The notes under the pieces: model-generated | Seen by the model: the letters and a program-made list of their open reading frames with translations, nothing else | The model's database searches: none | What the model was told of the DNA's origin: nothing | Shown here: piece after piece, positions 9,044 to 19,188 of the stretch | Layout of the letters: the number at the start of each line of letters is the position of its first letter | Numbering within the stretch: the first letter of the stretch is position 1 | Position numbers and translations under genes: made by a program | Source: Phycisphaerae bacterium | Lineage (GTDB): Bacteria; Planctomycetota; Phycisphaerae; UBA1845; PWPN01 | Direction of reading: 5' to 3' | NCBI GenBank assembly: GCA_018003015.1 | Contig: JAGNEZ010000004.1 | Location: 53,430-117,429, forward strand | DNA length: 64,000 nt

Positions 9044-12040
9044 TCATTCCGATTTCAGCCCCGCCTTGTCCAGAAGGGTCTCGGCTTCCTGCGTCCGGCC
9101 GAGTTCCTTGATGGCCCCCGCTCTGGAGCGGATCTCATCTGCACCTGACGCTCTCGATTCGGCGGCAGCCTTGTGAAAGTACTCGTCGGCCTGTTGCTTC
9201 CTCGCGAGGGCTTTGTAGCAGCAGCCCAGCTTATAGTGCTCGACGACGTAGACTGGATTGTCGGGTTTGCCCGTTCCGAGGTTCTCCGGATACTCCATCG
9301 CAGCCAGAAGGTCCTGGATCGCTTGCTCGTGTCGCCCCTCGCGCATGAGAGCGTCGGCACGTGTACGGTGAGCGCGCAGATAGACCTCCCGCGCCCCCGT
9401 CCATCCTTCCCACGGATGGAAGGTGGCGTTTCGCAGGATCTCGAGAGCCTCAGCCTGGCGGTGGTCATCGATCAGAAAGGCTGCTCTCCTGAGCAACAGA
9501 TTGCAGTTGCGGCCGACGTCGGCAGGAAGCTGGGTGAACAGCTCGGCTCGCCTGTCCTTTCGCCCGGATAGCTCATAGAGGCGATCCAGCGAAACATACA
9601 GGTTGGGGTCCTCAGGATCGCACGCGATCGCTCTCTCGTACTCGGCCGCCGCCTTGTCATGTTCCTTCAGTTTGGTCCAGTAGATCTCTCCGAGGTTCCG
9701 ATACAGGGTCGCGTATTTCGGCGCCCCGGCCCGCGATTGCTGGAGATGGACCAGACCTTCCTGCCATCTCATCCGGGCGCTCAGGAGCGTGCCCAGGTAG
9801 TAGTGCAGCTTCCAGTCGTCCGGGAACCACGACAGACCCATCCGAAGAACAGTCTCGCTTTCCGTCCGGAACGGGAAGACATAGTCAGGAGACAATTGCG
9901 AGCCCTTGGAGAAGTAATCGCGAGCGGCTGCATCCTCTCCGCGCTTCTGGCAGTAGTACCCGAGATGATAGTATACGAACGGATGCCGGGCCGCGTTTCT
10001 TCGCTCCTCGTACAGTTTGAGGGCGGCGATCGCATCATCGATCAGGTTCATCTCTCCGTAATCACACGCCGTCTCGATGTAGTACTGCGGATCATCGCGG
10101 AGCAGCCCGAGCTCGTCGGCGCCGCCCTGCAGGTGGCTTTCCACCGCGGCCAACGCGTTCAGCGGATCGTCCTCGAGGACTCCCCGAACGATGGCGGCCG
10201 CCTCGTCAGCTGAAACCCGCCGTCTCAACGCCGCGGCGAGAAGGACACGGGCCTTAGGATCGTCCGGGTTGTGCCGAACCGCCTGGCGAAGGTACCGCTC
10301 GGCCGCGACCAGATCGTTGCGGCCGACCGCCATCGAGGCCAGGACCAGCGGCGCGACGTGCCGGTGGGCCGCCCGCCGCCCAACCATGTGAAGGTCCTCC
10401 TCGGTTCTCTCGCCAACGCCGAGTCCGATCTTGCACAGCGCCCGGTAGTAGCGTGCGGCATGCTGGTCCTCATTTCGTTCCAGGGCACGCTGGAACAGGT
10501 CGAGTGCCTCCTTGAGGCGGCTCGTCTTGTAGTAAACGAGTCCGAGCGACTCCGAGGCCGTCGCGAGCCCGGGGTCTTTTCGCAGAGCCTCCTGGAAGCA
10601 CATCACCGCCTTCTCGATGTCCCATTGTTTCAGGGCGTAGTGGCCCGCCAGCTGCGCCTGCTCTGCGGTGAGCTCGCCGCGGTCAGGCATGACGGGCTGA
10701 AGCTCGGGGCGGGAAATCGGCGGCTTCTGGGTCGAGTAGAAGATGATCTCGCGGTCGCCAGCATCGAGGACCAGCAGACGGTACACCGTACCGGTGCCGT
10801 GCAACGGGATCTGCCTGACCAGCGGTGTCGAAGGGCTGATATCGACTCGCTCGCTGTGTATCTCCGTCTCGCCACGGAATACCTTGACGCAGCTGTTCGG
10901 AAAAGGCCGGGTCACGTTGACCGCCGCGATGACGTCGCCACCCTCAACACGGAAGTTGACCGCGGCATCAGAATTCGCTTTGACCAAGCCCTTCATTTTC
11001 TTGAGGGCATACCAGTACTCGTCCCAGCTCTCCTGCATATGAGGCTCGAAGATCCATGTATCGCCCTGAGTGGGGCATCGGCCGGACTGGACTTCGATAT
11101 ACTGTCCATCGTTGTCGGTCAGCATGTCCTCCCATATCGCTCCGCTTCGAGCGGTTCCCCAGGTCCAGAACTTCTTGCCGGGCGATTCCAGGGAAGAAGC
11201 GCAATGGGCCATCCCGCAATCGCGGTCCATGTTGTAGACGCCGTTGAAGTCGCCGGGGACACCGCAGAAGTAATCAGCAGGGTAGGGGATGTTCTTGTAC
11301 CAGGATTTGTCGATCCCTCCGTGGAGAGGCCACGGTTCGGGATTGGCCCGCCGGCTCGCGTAAGTGTAGTCCGTGGGTGGGAAGATGACCTGGGTGTCCG
11401 CCCAGGCGTGGCTCGCGGCGTTGGCCCAGAAGTAGCCGTTGTTGTGCGTCAGCGTCGGATTGAACAGGGTGATCCGGGTCCTGAACCAGGACCGCTCCGG
11501 ACAGACAGTCGTGGCCACGGTCCAACGCATGCGGCGAACCCACTCCGTGGCCCCCACGACGCAGGTCACGCTGCCGTCCTTGCCGCGCATGATCTTGTAC
11601 TGCACCGGCGAGACCGTGTTCACCGTGTGCCCGAGCGTCGGGAAGTTCCATTCGATGCCGCCGGACAGCCACGCGCCGCGCAACGCCACCAGCCCCGGCT
11701 TGATGACGTGGTTGTGGTAAATGAAGTCGAAGTCGCCGTGGGTCTTGTCGTGAGCCGCATAGAGCCGCCCTCCAAGATCCGGCAGAATAAGCACGCGCGT
11801 GAAATCGTTTTCCAGAATGACGACTCGATGAGAGACCATTCGCTTGTCTCGCGTGATGTCCGTCTGAGATGGATAGGGGTAGACGTTCTGGTTCCACAAG
11901 GGCGGGCTCTTGTCCTCCGGCCCCAGAACGTAGGTGGGTATGTCAAGCCTCGTCTCCTCGATCGAAACGCCGCCCGCCCCAAAGAGCAGGGGGCCGATCG
12001 CCAGCATTATCCCTGCTGCCAGGGCAATCGTGTTCGTCAT
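9044..12040 (-). CDS. Exported DUF5107-TPR protein
   Basis: The 998-residue product starts at ATG 12040, preceded by GGAGGAGG. It opens with a signal peptide (about residues 1-23). Residues about 25-350 match DUF5107, a beta-sandwich domain related to galactose-mutarotase-like folds; landmarks are LILPDLGGRLYAAHDK, GGIEWNFP and WGTARSG. The remainder, about residues 450-990, is a series of TPR helices (AGHYALKQWDIEKAVMCF, GLVYYKTSRLKEALDLF, YHLGYYCQKRGEDAAARDYF, YLGTLLSARMRWQEGL). Proteins of this architecture commonly occur in polysaccharide-utilisation regions, and a carbohydrate-binding or scaffolding role is inferred from the sulfatases upstream on the same strand. The active residues of a glycosidase cannot be assigned. 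Confidence 0.8.
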   Translation of the reverse strand: MTNTIALAAGIMLAIGPLLFGAGGVSIEETRLDIPTYVLGPEDKSPPLWNQNVYPYPSQTDITRDKRMVSHRVVILENDFTRVLILPDLGGRLYAAHDKTHGDFDFIYHNHVIKPGLVALRGAWLSGGIEWNFPTLGHTVNTVSPVQYKIMRGKDGSVTCVVGATEWVRRMRWTVATTVCPERSWFRTRITLFNPTLTHNNGYFWANAASHAWADTQVIFPPTDYTYASRRANPEPWPLHGGIDKSWYKNIPYPADYFCGVPGDFNGVYNMDRDCGMAHCASSLESPGKKFWTWGTARSGAIWEDMLTDNDGQYIEVQSGRCPTQGDTWIFEPHMQESWDEYWYALKKMKGLVKANSDAAVNFRVEGGDVIAAVNVTRPFPNSCVKVFRGETEIHSERVDISPSTPLVRQIPLHGTGTVYRLLVLDAGDREIIFYSTQKPPISRPELQPVMPDRGELTAEQAQLAGHYALKQWDIEKAVMCFQEALRKDPGLATASESLGLVYYKTSRLKEALDLFQRALERNEDQHAARYYRALCKIGLGVGERTEEDLHMVGRRAAHRHVAPLVLASMAVGRNDLVAAERYLRQAVRHNPDDPKARVLLAAALRRRVSADEAAAIVRGVLEDDPLNALAAVESHLQGGADELGLLRDDPQYYIETACDYGEMNLIDDAIAALKLYEERRNAARHPFVYYHLGYYCQKRGEDAAARDYFSKGSQLSPDYVFPFRTESETVLRMGLSWFPDDWKLHYYLGTLLSARMRWQEGLVHLQQSRAGAPKYATLYRNLGEIYWTKLKEHDKAAAEYERAIACDPEDPNLYVSLDRLYELSGRKDRRAELFTQLPADVGRNCNLLLRRAAFLIDDHRQAEALEILRNATFHPWEGWTGAREVYLRAHRTRADALMREGRHEQAIQDLLAAMEYPENLGTGKPDNPVYVVEHYKLGCCYKALARKQQADEYFHKAAAESRASGADEIRSRAGAIKELGRTQEAETLLDKAGLKSE

Positions 12041-12344
12041 CGCATCCTCCTCCCATCTGGATTACCACGGCTCTCTCACCTCGAGACATCTCAGGCATCT
12101 ATGACTCGAACGTCGAGCGGCGTCCGTCATTCTACAGCGATTCGTCCCCGTCGCGCTACTCGTCTACAGGAGACACCCTCGTCAGCCGGTATCACCAGCC
12201 TCTCGGTCGGCTCCTGGAGGCCGCGGACGCTCCGGCTTTCCCGACCCCCGGCCGATCTCATCTGTCCGCCGAACAACCTCTGGCGACACGGGAGGTGAGC
12301 CACGCCGCCGTTCTCATGCCCTGAAAGCAGGGACCGGGCCCTCA
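12041..12344. other. Intergenic gap
   Basis: About 300 bp between the sulfatase and the DUF5107 gene, both on the minus strand. It holds the ribosome site of the downstream gene; no promoter or terminator could be picked out with confidence. Confidence 0.35.
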
Positions 12345-13781
12345 TCAAGGTTGACGGGTGGTGCCGGATCGCGGCGCAAGCGCCGGCACGGTCTTTCTGC
12401 CGGGCCAGGGGTAGTTGTCTCGTCCCGCACTCGCCTCGATCGGACCCTCGGGCAGACTTCTGTGCCAAGCCAGGACCTTGGCCGCCAGCTGTTCCACCAG
12501 GTCCTGACGGCGTTCGGCGAGGTTGTTGAGTTGTGTCGGATCGCTGGGAATGTCGTACAGCTCCGTTCGGCTGCGGTCCGGGTTTGTGAGCAGCTTCCAG
12601 TCACTTTCGCGGATGGCCAGCATGGGGCTGCGGTGGAACGGTTCGCCGGGTATGTTGAATCGCCATTCCCACATCAGCGGTGTTCGCCGTGGCCGCGCTG
12701 ATCCCAACAACACATCGCTCATGTCCTCGCCATCCAGGGGGTGTGATGCCGGCGGCTGAATTCCCGCCAGCGAACACATCGTCGGCAGAAAATCGACACC
12801 GGCGACGACGGACCGGTCCTCGACTCGTCCGGCGGGAACGTGTGACGGCCAGCGCACGATGAAGGGCACGCGAATGCCGCCTTCGTACAGGCTTCGCTTG
12901 CGGCCTCGAAAAGGCCCGGCCGAGCCGACACCGCTGTGCCCCGCGTTCACGATATGGATGTCCTCTGGTCCGTTGTCGCTGGAGAAGATCACCAGCGTCT
13001 CATCCGCCAGGCCGAGCTCCTCCAACCCCTCCAGAAGTCGCCCGATCTGCTCGTCAAGGTCGCCAACGGAGGCATAGTAGATGGCCTCTGCGCCCTTGTG
13101 CCGGATGCCCGAACCCGGATTGAGGTGGTTGTAGGGCCGCATCTGCTCTTCCGTCGGATTCAGCGTTGCGTGCGGCAGCAGCGTCCAGAGGTTGACGTAG
13201 AAAGGTCGATCCTTGTTGGCTCTGATGAAACGCAGGGTCTCATCCACGAGCAGGCGGGTGGATTTCGGCCAGAACTGATCCGGCGGCTCGGACCAGCCGG
13301 GATTCACCGAGACCATCGTCCGGGCCTGGTCAAAGCCGTAGGCGGTTGGGTCCGGGGCGCCCAGCCCGGCTCCCAGGTGCCATTTGCCGAAGTGCGCAGT
13401 GGCGTAGCCCGCCGTCTTGAACAGAGCGGCCACGTTCGGAACCTCTGGGTCCAGCCAGTTGGACATCCCGCGACGGGCGTTCAACTCATGGCTGGCGAAG
13501 TGGCCGTGGATGCGGTGCCGGGCGGGATACTGGCCGGTCATGAACGCGCAGCGGCTCGGGGAGCAGACCGAGCCATTGACATAGAACTGGGTGAACAGCA
13601 TGCCCTGGGTGGCAAGCCGATCAAGCCACGGTGTCTTCAGCTGCCGGTGGCCGTAGCAGCTCAGATCCCCCCAACCCAAGTCGTCAGCCAGGATGAACAA
13701 CACGTTGGGGCGCTCGACGGGTTGCCTGGCCCAGGCGAGCTCGGAACCGAAAACAAGAAGCAGCAAAACGAGGGTCCTCAT
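12345..13781 (-). CDS. Sulfatase (S1 family, arylsulfatase-like), exported
   Basis: The product is 478 residues with a signal peptide (about 1-19). The formylglycine signature is CSPSR with Cys73, which must be oxidised by a formylglycine-generating enzyme. Metal-binding Asp33-Asp34 lie in the N-terminal ILADDLGWGD strand, and the second metal site is in FSSDNGPED. GKWHLG, typical of the active-site Lys/His segment, is also present. The C-terminal region has the usual ESDWKLL and ELYDIPSDPTQLNNLA motifs. It would hydrolyse sulfate esters from a sulfated glycan in the periplasm or outside. Its start lies 39 bp after the stop of the tandem sulfatase, so the two are probably one transcript. The substrate cannot be told from sequence. 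Confidence 0.9.
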   Translation of the reverse strand: MRTLVLLLLVFGSELAWARQPVERPNVLFILADDLGWGDLSCYGHRQLKTPWLDRLATQGMLFTQFYVNGSVCSPSRCAFMTGQYPARHRIHGHFASHELNARRGMSNWLDPEVPNVAALFKTAGYATAHFGKWHLGAGLGAPDPTAYGFDQARTMVSVNPGWSEPPDQFWPKSTRLLVDETLRFIRANKDRPFYVNLWTLLPHATLNPTEEQMRPYNHLNPGSGIRHKGAEAIYYASVGDLDEQIGRLLEGLEELGLADETLVIFSSDNGPEDIHIVNAGHSGVGSAGPFRGRKRSLYEGGIRVPFIVRWPSHVPAGRVEDRSVVAGVDFLPTMCSLAGIQPPASHPLDGEDMSDVLLGSARPRRTPLMWEWRFNIPGEPFHRSPMLAIRESDWKLLTNPDRSRTELYDIPSDPTQLNNLAERRQDLVEQLAAKVLAWHRSLPEGPIEASAGRDNYPWPGRKTVPALAPRSGTTRQP

Positions 13782-13820
13782 AGACGGTCCTCATGGTCGC
13801 CGGCGGAACCACGATCTACG

Positions 13821-16559
13821 CTACTGCGGCAGTGCCTTTCCGCCCTCTGCGGCTCTGTCGTCGCTGATCGACTTCAGCCAGGCGGCGTGTTCTCTCAGTA
13901 GTGCATCGACCACCTCGGGATGCCTGAAGCGCAGGTTAACCTGCTCGCCCGGGTCGCTGTCCATGTCGGATAGAAAGATGCCATCCACTCCTTGAGCGCG
14001 CCTGGCCTTGGCGCCTGGATTGTCCTTTGAATGGACCAGATCGACGTAGCCATTGCGAACCAGCTTCCACTTGCCCTGGCGCACCGCCGACTGATTGTCC
14101 CACTCAAAGCACAGCGTCTTGTGGCCGGGGGCGTCGGGGTTGAGGAGGAACGGCACCCAGCTTCGGCCTTCGATGGCGCGGTGGACGGGTGCTTCGCCAC
14201 CAAGGACTTCGGCTACGGTGGGGAAAAGATCCATAGCGATGGCCAGTTGGGAGCGAGTCTGGTTGCCCGTCACGGCGGCCGGCCAGCGCAGAACGCAGGG
14301 CATGTGGATGCCGCCATCGAAAAGGCTGCGTTTGTACTCACGGTACGGGTGATTGCTGCCGCCACCCTCGCCGCGCAGAGAAGGAGGCGCGCAGCCGTTG
14401 TCGCTGGTCAGGATGACCAGGGTATTCTCGGAAAGCCCGCGTTTGTCCAGATGCTCCAGGATCACGCCCACGGCTTCATCCAGACCAGCGACCAGGGCTG
14501 CGTACTCGGCTCTAGCCTTGGGCACTCCGGGGTAGGTCTGGCGGTGCCTTGCCTGCGGGACCATGGGGTAATGCGGGGCGTTGAACGCGACGTAGAGCAG
14601 GAACGGGTCCTTCTGATGCTTGTCGATGAACTGGATAGCTTCCCCGGTGAACAGGTCGGTGGTGTGTTGACCCTCCAGGTGGACTTCTTCGCGGTTGCGA
14701 TAGAGGTCATGAAAGTACGAGTCGGTCCAGTAGTTCATGTGTGAGTAGTAATCCACCAGCGAGGAATAAAAACCGAAGAAGAAATCGAAACCCTGATTAT
14801 GGGGTGAGGATTCCGGCGTGAAGCCAAGGTGCCATTTGCCGATCGCCCCGGTGGCGTAGCCGGCGGCTCTGGCGAGTTCGCCGAGGGTGGTCTCTTCGGC
14901 CGGCAGGCCCGGCTCACCCGACCGGCCGGCCATGTTCTTCTCGAGCGAAAGACCAATGCGGGCGGGGCTTCTGCCGGTGAGCAGGGCGGCGCGCGAGGGG
15001 GCACACAGCGGGGCGGCGCTGTAGTAGTGGGTCAAGCGGATTCCGTCGCGGGCGAGCAGGTCGATGTGGGGCGTCCTGATATCCTTGCAGCCGTAGCATC
15101 CGATGTCCCCAATGCCCAGATCATCGGCCAGGAAGATGAGGATGTTGGGCTTCTTCCCCGAAACATCCGACGGGCTGAACGCAAGATTGCGTCTGGCCCT
15201 GGAATCGATGCCACTCTCTTCCTTTCCCCTCTCCGGATGCTGAGGAAAGGGCAACGATTGACCGCTCGGGAGCGAGTCAAGGGCCGCCATGAGCCTGGTC
15301 TGGGCGGCCTTCGCTTCCGAGTCAAGGCTACTGGCGAGGTCCCGCTTTTCCTCCGGGTCGGCGTACAGGTCGTACAATCTGCCGTCGGAGGTCAGCTTGA
15401 ATCTCCGGTTGCGAATGACCCGTTTCCGGCCGTACTGCGAGTAGATCCAGCCGCGGCGAGGTCGGGGCTCCGGCTCGCCCAGCAGGGTGGCCGCAAAGGA
15501 CTGGCCGTCGATGGCGATCTCCTTGAGCGGCCTCACGCCGGCGAGTTCGAGAAGCGTGGGTAGAAAATCGGAGAAGTCAATCAGTTCATCGCTCACCCTG
15601 CCTGCGGGCGTCTTGCCGGGGTAGCTGATGATCAGCGGGACACAGATGCCGGTCTCCAGGAGCGTGGCTTTGCCGCCGTCGACCAGCCGGCCATTCATCC
15701 GGCAGGGCACGCCCTTGACGGTGCCGTTATCCCCGACGAGGATGACCATCGTCTTGTCGCGGATCTTGAGATCGTCGAGGACTTCGAGCAGCTGGCCCAC
15801 CTGGTGGTCCAGGTAGTCCACCATGCCGGCGAAGAGAGCAGTGCCCTTCAGATTCCGGTCGCGGTTGAGCGGGGTCGTGGTCAGCGGCGTGTGGGTGAGT
15901 ACCATGGAGTGAAAGGCCAAGAACGGACCGTTGCGGCGGCGCCTCATGAAGTCAATGAGGTAATCGTTGAACACATCAGGGCCAAACTTGCCCGTGCAAT
16001 CAGGCCGCCGGCCGTCGGTCTGCACGAAGGGGTCGAAGTACCGTTCGGTGACGCGGTTCTGGCCGGCCTCGGCCCCCGGCCAGACGCAGTGTTCGTCAAA
16101 TCCGTGGTGCCAGAGGGCGTCCGGCTGACGGCGGAGGTCGTTGAGCTGCCACTTGCCGCCGATAGCCGTCGCATAGCCGGCATCACGCAGGTAACGGAAG
16201 AACGTGACCTCCTTGGTCCAGTCGAAGTACGGCTCTCCCCAACGCGGCACGTCGTGGTGAATGACCCAGCCGGTGCGGAATGGGTAGCGACCGGTGTAAA
16301 GCACGTGGCGACTCGGCGTGCACAACGGCGTGGCATAGCAGTGGGTGAAACGCACACCCGACTTGGCCAGACGGTCAATACTGGGCGTGGCGTGCTCACT
16401 GCCGAAGCAGCTCAGCCACTCCGGGCCGAGGTCATCGACGAGAATGAAGAGGATGTTCGGTCGCTCGGCACCCCGGGCGGCGGGGGCAACCAGAGCCAGC
16501 AACAGCCAGGCGAAAAGCGAACAAAACCGAACCAGTGCATGGATTCCGGGTCCGAGCAT
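13821..16559 (-). CDS. Tandem double-domain sulfatase, exported
   Basis: The 912-residue product contains two complete S1-type sulfatase domains in one chain. ATG 16559 follows GGAG; the signal peptide covers about residues 1-31. Domain 1 (about 33-430) has the metal strand ILVDDLG with Asp42-Asp43 and the formylglycine motif CTPSR at Cys80. A linker rich in Gly, Arg and Ser follows (about 440-475). Domain 2 (about 476-900) restarts with PNILIFLADDLG, has CAPSR near residue 519, GKWHLG and LTSDNGCAPP. Both domains therefore keep the catalytic Cys and metal ligands. Two sulfatases are usually neighbouring genes, so this is a fusion. The domains differ enough to suggest two specificities acting on one sulfated glycan. 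Confidence 0.88.
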   Translation of the reverse strand: MLGPGIHALVRFCSLFAWLLLALVAPAARGAERPNILFILVDDLGPEWLSCFGSEHATPSIDRLAKSGVRFTHCYATPLCTPSRHVLYTGRYPFRTGWVIHHDVPRWGEPYFDWTKEVTFFRYLRDAGYATAIGGKWQLNDLRRQPDALWHHGFDEHCVWPGAEAGQNRVTERYFDPFVQTDGRRPDCTGKFGPDVFNDYLIDFMRRRRNGPFLAFHSMVLTHTPLTTTPLNRDRNLKGTALFAGMVDYLDHQVGQLLEVLDDLKIRDKTMVILVGDNGTVKGVPCRMNGRLVDGGKATLLETGICVPLIISYPGKTPAGRVSDELIDFSDFLPTLLELAGVRPLKEIAIDGQSFAATLLGEPEPRPRRGWIYSQYGRKRVIRNRRFKLTSDGRLYDLYADPEEKRDLASSLDSEAKAAQTRLMAALDSLPSGQSLPFPQHPERGKEESGIDSRARRNLAFSPSDVSGKKPNILIFLADDLGIGDIGCYGCKDIRTPHIDLLARDGIRLTHYYSAAPLCAPSRAALLTGRSPARIGLSLEKNMAGRSGEPGLPAEETTLGELARAAGYATGAIGKWHLGFTPESSPHNQGFDFFFGFYSSLVDYYSHMNYWTDSYFHDLYRNREEVHLEGQHTTDLFTGEAIQFIDKHQKDPFLLYVAFNAPHYPMVPQARHRQTYPGVPKARAEYAALVAGLDEAVGVILEHLDKRGLSENTLVILTSDNGCAPPSLRGEGGGSNHPYREYKRSLFDGGIHMPCVLRWPAAVTGNQTRSQLAIAMDLFPTVAEVLGGEAPVHRAIEGRSWVPFLLNPDAPGHKTLCFEWDNQSAVRQGKWKLVRNGYVDLVHSKDNPGAKARRAQGVDGIFLSDMDSDPGEQVNLRFRHPEVVDALLREHAAWLKSISDDRAAEGGKALPQ

Positions 16560-17482
16560 GTGAGGCTCCAGCCTGTACGGTTTACCTGTGCGGGCCGCTT
16601 CGGTCAACAAGTGTGACGAACGACAGGGGCCCACCGCGAGCCGGAGGCGATGGGGGCTTGGTCATTACCCCGGATACCGGCGGTATCCGTCGAAACAGGC
16701 GGTATCGTGGTGCCATGCCTCGGCGTGTCGGGCTTCAGCTGGCTCAGGTCGGTCGGGTAGCAGTCAACGCAGTGGAGGATTATTCCCGAGGGTCTTCGCT
16801 GATGCAACTCCATCGACTCACGCAGTTGTCCGTCACAAGCTTCCCCAAATCTCCGAACGCGTCGAGGCGCCACGCGTTGTTCGCCGGGCCATCACTGCGG
16901 ACGGCGGGGTGAGGGAGGGGGGCCCATCACGATCGTTTCGCTGTCGGCCATCGGGCACTCCGTTTTCGTTGATTCCGCCATGCAACGTGCGTATGCTCGC
17001 CAAGTGATTGGCCCGCGGATGCCGGTCGGTGTGACCGACGGCGGGGGGCAAACACCGGGGTATGGGCCTGTCTGTGGAGGCCGTGACTCCCGGTGTAAGA
17101 AGAAGGTGACGCCTGGGATGCGATGGACATGCGCCTGGTCGACAACGCCGAGGTTTCGGTAGATCTGCCATCCTGGCTGGGACTCCGTCACGCGTTTACG
17201 ATTGATGCCGCCGAGCTGCAGAGCATCTCGCTCAAGCCAGGGGATAGCCAGTCTCGATGTCACGTGGAACACTTGCCCTCATTCGGTTGGTGGCTATCCC
17301 GGCCGCCCCGTCGCTACAGAGTGAACTGTAGAGTTTCAACACGGGCAGGTTCGCCCCTGCGTGTGGGAGCTCTTCAACCCGGCGGCGGGTCCGGCTGGTT
17401 GAATGGGATGTGCGGACCCGATACGGGTAATCGTGAGCCAGAGCCTCGTAGGCAACGGCCCGAGTGATCGCAGGAGGACATC
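16560..17482. other. Intergenic gap of about 920 bp between divergent genes
   Basis: It separates the minus-strand sulfatase group from the plus-strand sialidase-like gene and should hold both promoters. Several short overlapping frames exist, but none has a start signal, a family signature or protein-like composition. I could not identify a gene or RNA. Confidence 0.35.
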
Positions 17483-18907
17483 ATGCAACGCTCACGCTTC
17501 CTTGGCTCCGGACACGGCCGGAAACGCCAATGGTCGGCATTTTTCATCTCACTGGCCGTTACTTTGGCCGGTGTAGGGCCACATGCACGGGCAGACGACC
17601 AGCCTTCGCCCGCCGAAGTTCAGACAATCCTACAACGCGAGGCCCGGCGCAGCAGACCGGACTACATCATCTACATCCCGCGCCACTGGGACGGCTCGGC
17701 CCAGGACTCGCACAACGAGCACCTGCTGGTCTTCGAAGGCCCCCGCGGCTGGCTGATGGCGGTCTGGACTCAGTCCCTCAAGAAGCCAGGTCCCGCCAAT
17801 CGGATCGTCTTCGCACGCTCGAAGGACGGCGGCGCAACCTGGTCGCCACCCGTGCACGTCGCCGGCCCACGCTCAGCCGAAAGCCCATCCCATATGGCCA
17901 GTTGGGGTTTTCCCATGGTCTCCCGATCCGGCCGGATCTACGTGATCTACAACCAGCATCAGGGCCTCAGCGGCTGGATTCCCATGCACACCGGCACGAT
18001 GGACGGCACCTATAGCGACGATGACGGCCAGACGTGGTCCCGGCCCCAGACCATCCCCATGCCCCACAGTCCCTATGATGATCCGGAAGGAAAGACGCCC
18101 GCTGAGTGGATCGTCTGGCAGATCCCGAGCCGCGATCTGGACGGCAAGTACTTCGTGGGCTACTCGCACTGGATCAACCGCGAACGGGCATGGCTCAAGG
18201 AACCCGAGAACTGGACGCAGATCGAGTCTGTGTGCGAGTTCATGCGCTTCGAGAATGTGGACAACGACCCGGAGGTGAGGGATCTCAAGGTGAGCTACTC
18301 GGGATGGGGTGACCATGCGTTGCGCGTGCCGCACTACCTCTATCCCCAGATGAGTATCGCGCAAGAGCCCAGTACGGTCCGCCTGCCCGACCAGCGGCTG
18401 TTCTGCGTGATGCGCACAAACACCGGCTACATCTGGTATAGCCTCTCGGCGGACGACGGCAGGAATTGGGGTAACCCCCGCCCGCTGCTTCGTAAGGATC
18501 ACGGCCGGCCGATCCTGCAGCCGGTCGGCTGCTGCCCGATCTACCGCTTGGCTGACGGCCGGTACGTGCTCCTGCATCACAACAACCGGGGCGACATCAC
18601 GACAAAGCCCGACCGAACCTCCGAGCCGCGCCGGCCAGCCTTCATCGCTCTGGGTGCGTTCCGCCCGGCCGCCGACCAGCCCCTCTGGTTCAGCGAGTCC
18701 AAGCAGCTCATGGACAATGACGGCGTTGGACCGGATGGAGCGAAGGCCAGTCCCGGCCGTCGGGTCAACACGAACATCGGCGTCTACAGCAGCTTCACGA
18801 CATACGGTGGCAATGACGTGCTTTGGCATCCCGATCGCAAGTGCTTCCTGCTCGGCAAGAAGATCACCGCCGAGTTCCTGGCCGATCTGGTTGTGCCGGG
18901 AGGATAG
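17483..18907 (+). CDS. Sialidase-like exo-glycosidase/BNR-repeat protein, exported
   Basis: A 474-residue product begins at ATG 17483 after AGGAGG. A signal peptide ends near residue 37 (ARA-DD). Three Asp-box motifs mark a beta-propeller: SKDGGATWSPP, SDDDGQTWSRP and SADDGRNWGNP. These repeats occur in sialidases and several related exo-acting enzymes and binding proteins. I did not establish the full sialidase arginine triad, so the exact activity is uncertain. Its location next to three sulfatase domains suggests removal of terminal sugars from a sulfated or host-like glycan. Confidence 0.72.
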   Translation: MQRSRFLGSGHGRKRQWSAFFISLAVTLAGVGPHARADDQPSPAEVQTILQREARRSRPDYIIYIPRHWDGSAQDSHNEHLLVFEGPRGWLMAVWTQSLKKPGPANRIVFARSKDGGATWSPPVHVAGPRSAESPSHMASWGFPMVSRSGRIYVIYNQHQGLSGWIPMHTGTMDGTYSDDDGQTWSRPQTIPMPHSPYDDPEGKTPAEWIVWQIPSRDLDGKYFVGYSHWINRERAWLKEPENWTQIESVCEFMRFENVDNDPEVRDLKVSYSGWGDHALRVPHYLYPQMSIAQEPSTVRLPDQRLFCVMRTNTGYIWYSLSADDGRNWGNPRPLLRKDHGRPILQPVGCCPIYRLADGRYVLLHHNNRGDITTKPDRTSEPRRPAFIALGAFRPAADQPLWFSESKQLMDNDGVGPDGAKASPGRRVNTNIGVYSSFTTYGGNDVLWHPDRKCFLLGKKITAEFLADLVVPGG

Positions 18908-18945
18908 GGGTACGGCTCGGATGCTGCCGCGCCGGTATCCGTCGA

Positions 18946-19188
18946 TCACTGCGTCGGGATATTAGCGCAGTCCACCGGCTGGCCGTTCTCGTAGCAGAAC
19001 CGCTCAATGGTGCTGGTGGTGCTGAAACCCCCGAGACCACCGGTCAGCAGGTTGGCCAGAAACGTGCCCACAAACGTGGATGTGCCCCAGGCAAGGAACT
19101 TCTCGCCCTTGCAGCCGGCGCCCATCAGGCTGACCGTCACCAGAACCAGCAACAACCGAGCAAGCCGTCGTTTCCTAACTACACGCAT
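18946..19188 (-). CDS. Small probable lipoprotein, unknown function
   Basis: ATG 19188 follows GAGGAG at good spacing. The 80-residue product has a basic start (MRVVRKRRLARL), a hydrophobic segment and GAGC at about residues 23-26, a degenerate lipobox. The mature part is short with Gly-rich LLTGGLGGF and ends with CYENGQPVDC, where two Cys could form a disulfide. It is convergent with the sialidase-like gene with 38 bp between stops. No family recognised. Confidence 0.55.
   Translation of the reverse strand: MRVVRKRRLARLLLVLVTVSLMGAGCKGEKFLAWGTSTFVGTFLANLLTGGLGGFSTTSTIERFCYENGQPVDCANIPTQ

Noticed and set aside
10271-12298. A 675-codon open frame on the plus strand opposite the DUF5107-TPR gene
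   Set aside because: It is the antisense shadow of a high-GC gene; it has no ribosome site, no family motifs and an unnatural residue composition.
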